Shown piece by piece: positions 6,495-7,229 of a DNA stretch of 7,229 nt; position 1 is the first letter of the stretch, and each line of letters starts with the position of its first letter. Source of the stretch: Bacteroidota bacterium (GTDB taxonomy: Bacteria; Bacteroidota; Bacteroidia; JACCXN01); assembly GCA_947462515.1 (NCBI GenBank), contig CANHPJ010000084.1:1-7229 (forward strand), read 5' to 3'. The notes beneath the pieces were generated by a model. That model searched no databases, was not told where the DNA came from, and was given only the letters and a program-made list of their open reading frames with translations. The translations under genes and the position numbers were made by a program.

Positions 6495-6944
6495 ATGGAC
6501 AAATTAGAACTAAAGCCTTTAGAAGGAATAAACGACATAAAATTTGGGTTGAACGAAAAATCGATTCTCGAGTATTTTGGTGAACCGGAAGAAAAAGAAG
6601 AATTGGATCCTATAGAAGATTACATCACTGTTCTCTGGCACTACTGGGAAATTGGCGTGACCGTATTTTTTGATAAAAGAAAAGAATTAGTTTTTACATC
6701 CATTGAAGTAGATAATGTAGATGCTGAATTATGGGGTCATCGTATCTTTGATATGGATGAAGAAGAATTGAAAAAAATATTTACGAGTAAAGGATATTCC
6801 GATATTGATATTGAAATAACTGAAAACAACGAGAAAAGAGTAAGTTTTGATGATGCTATGGTTGACCTTTATTTTGAGGAAGGACAGTTAACGGGCATTA
6901 GTTATGGGATTTTTATCGATGATGACATTACCATGTTAAATTAA
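6495..6944 (+). CDS. Small acidic protein of unknown function
   Basis: A 149-residue, strikingly acidic soluble protein (about 39 Asp/Glu against 14 Lys/Arg) with no signal peptide or membrane helix, so presumably cytosolic. I do not recognise a named domain. The N-terminal part, IKFGLNEKSILEYFGEPEEK (15-34), resembles the small helix and 'G-x-P' turn of BamE/SmpA-like folds. It is followed by predicted strands around VLWHYWEIGVTVFFD (46-60), VFTSIEVDN (66-74), a WGHRIFDMDEEEL helix (80-92) and a C-terminal strand pair, VSFDDAMVDLYFEEGQLTGI (116-135). The start has a plausible promoter 20 bp upstream and no strong Shine-Dalgarno, like the other genes here. It precedes aroK on the same strand by 43 bp with no terminator between, so co-transcription is likely. 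I recall similar proteins in other Bacteroidota but cannot verify that here. Function unknown. Confidence 0.85.
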   Translation: MDKLELKPLEGINDIKFGLNEKSILEYFGEPEEKEELDPIEDYITVLWHYWEIGVTVFFDKRKELVFTSIEVDNVDAELWGHRIFDMDEEELKKIFTSKGYSDIDIEITENNEKRVSFDDAMVDLYFEEGQLTGISYGIFIDDDITMLN

Positions 6945-6987
6945 TACAAAGGCTCACTGATTTTTTTGTTAAGTAAATATTATTAGG

Positions 6988-7229
6988 ATGAATATTTTTT
7001 TGATTGGCTTTATGGGGTGCGGAAAATCAACGGTTGGTAAAAAATTAGCCAAGGAATTGCGTCTCCAATTTATAGATCTTGATAAGTATATAATCAATAA
7101 ACATCAAAAAGCCATTTCGGATATCTTCGATACAGAGGGAGAGTCTGGCTTTAGGATGAAGGAATCAGAAGCATTAAGAGAGGTTTGTACCAAAACAGAC
7201 CTGGTTGTGTCAACAGGAGGCGGAACACC
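6988..7229 (+). CDS. aroK: Shikimate kinase, N-terminal part
   Basis: The first 80 codons of a cytosolic P-loop kinase that phosphorylates shikimate to shikimate-3-phosphate with ATP, the fifth step toward chorismate and the aromatic amino acids. The Walker A loop is GFMGCGKST (7-15, Lys13 and Ser14). FIDLD (28-32) carries the shikimate-binding Asp32, GESGFRMKE (51-59) the shikimate-binding Arg56 and Glu59, and STGGGT (75-80) the Gly77-Gly79 triad that also contacts shikimate; the numbering runs about two behind the Mycobacterium enzyme. ATG 6988 places the P-loop at the usual distance from the N-terminus. The LID and C-terminus lie beyond the window edge, so completeness cannot be judged. 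It probably shares a transcript with the acidic protein gene 43 bp upstream. Typical family length is about 170 residues. Confidence 0.95.
   Translation, partial: MNIFLIGFMGCGKSTVGKKLAKELRLQFIDLDKYIINKHQKAISDIFDTEGESGFRMKESEALREVCTKTDLVVSTGGGT

Overview
This AT-rich window reads as a piece of a Bacteroidota (Bacteroidetes) chromosome. The evidence is a DUF5683 C-terminus, promoters of the Bacteroidetes type (TTTG near -33, TAnnTTTG near -7), weak or absent Shine-Dalgarno sequences, and a tRNA-Lys gene without encoded CCA. I cannot assign a genus; a free-living member of the Cytophagales or a related order is only a guess.

Layout from left to right. The end of a DUF5683 envelope-type gene (1-194) is followed by about 350 bp of non-coding DNA with several small hairpins and a promoter. 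Next is rocD, encoding ornithine aminotransferase (577-1815), closed by a strong intrinsic terminator (1835-1870). About 630 bp without a credible gene follow. Then come a class V, isopenicillin-N-epimerase-like PLP enzyme of unknown substrate (2498-3658) and a polytopic DUF2079 membrane protein (3860-5341). A 770-bp stretch contains only possible remnants of coding sequence. After it lies a complete minus-strand tRNA-Lys(TTT) transcription unit, with an exact consensus promoter, a boxA-like leader element, the tRNA and a 17-bp-stem terminator. On the plus strand, a small, very acidic protein of unknown function (6495-6944) lies 43 bp upstream of aroK, shikimate kinase (6988 to the window edge), and the two are probably co-transcribed.

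Functionally this is mostly housekeeping: arginine/ornithine to glutamate/proline interconversion, an orphan PLP enzyme, a GT-C-like membrane protein, lysine decoding, and the shikimate step of aromatic biosynthesis. The plus-strand genes before the tRNA are separated by long gaps and look monocistronic. I see no transposase, integrase, CRISPR array, defence module or biosynthetic cluster, and no convincing new system. The items most worth a second look are the acidic aroK neighbour with a palindrome around its promoter, the orphan class V enzyme, and the two possible gene remnants next to the tRNA.
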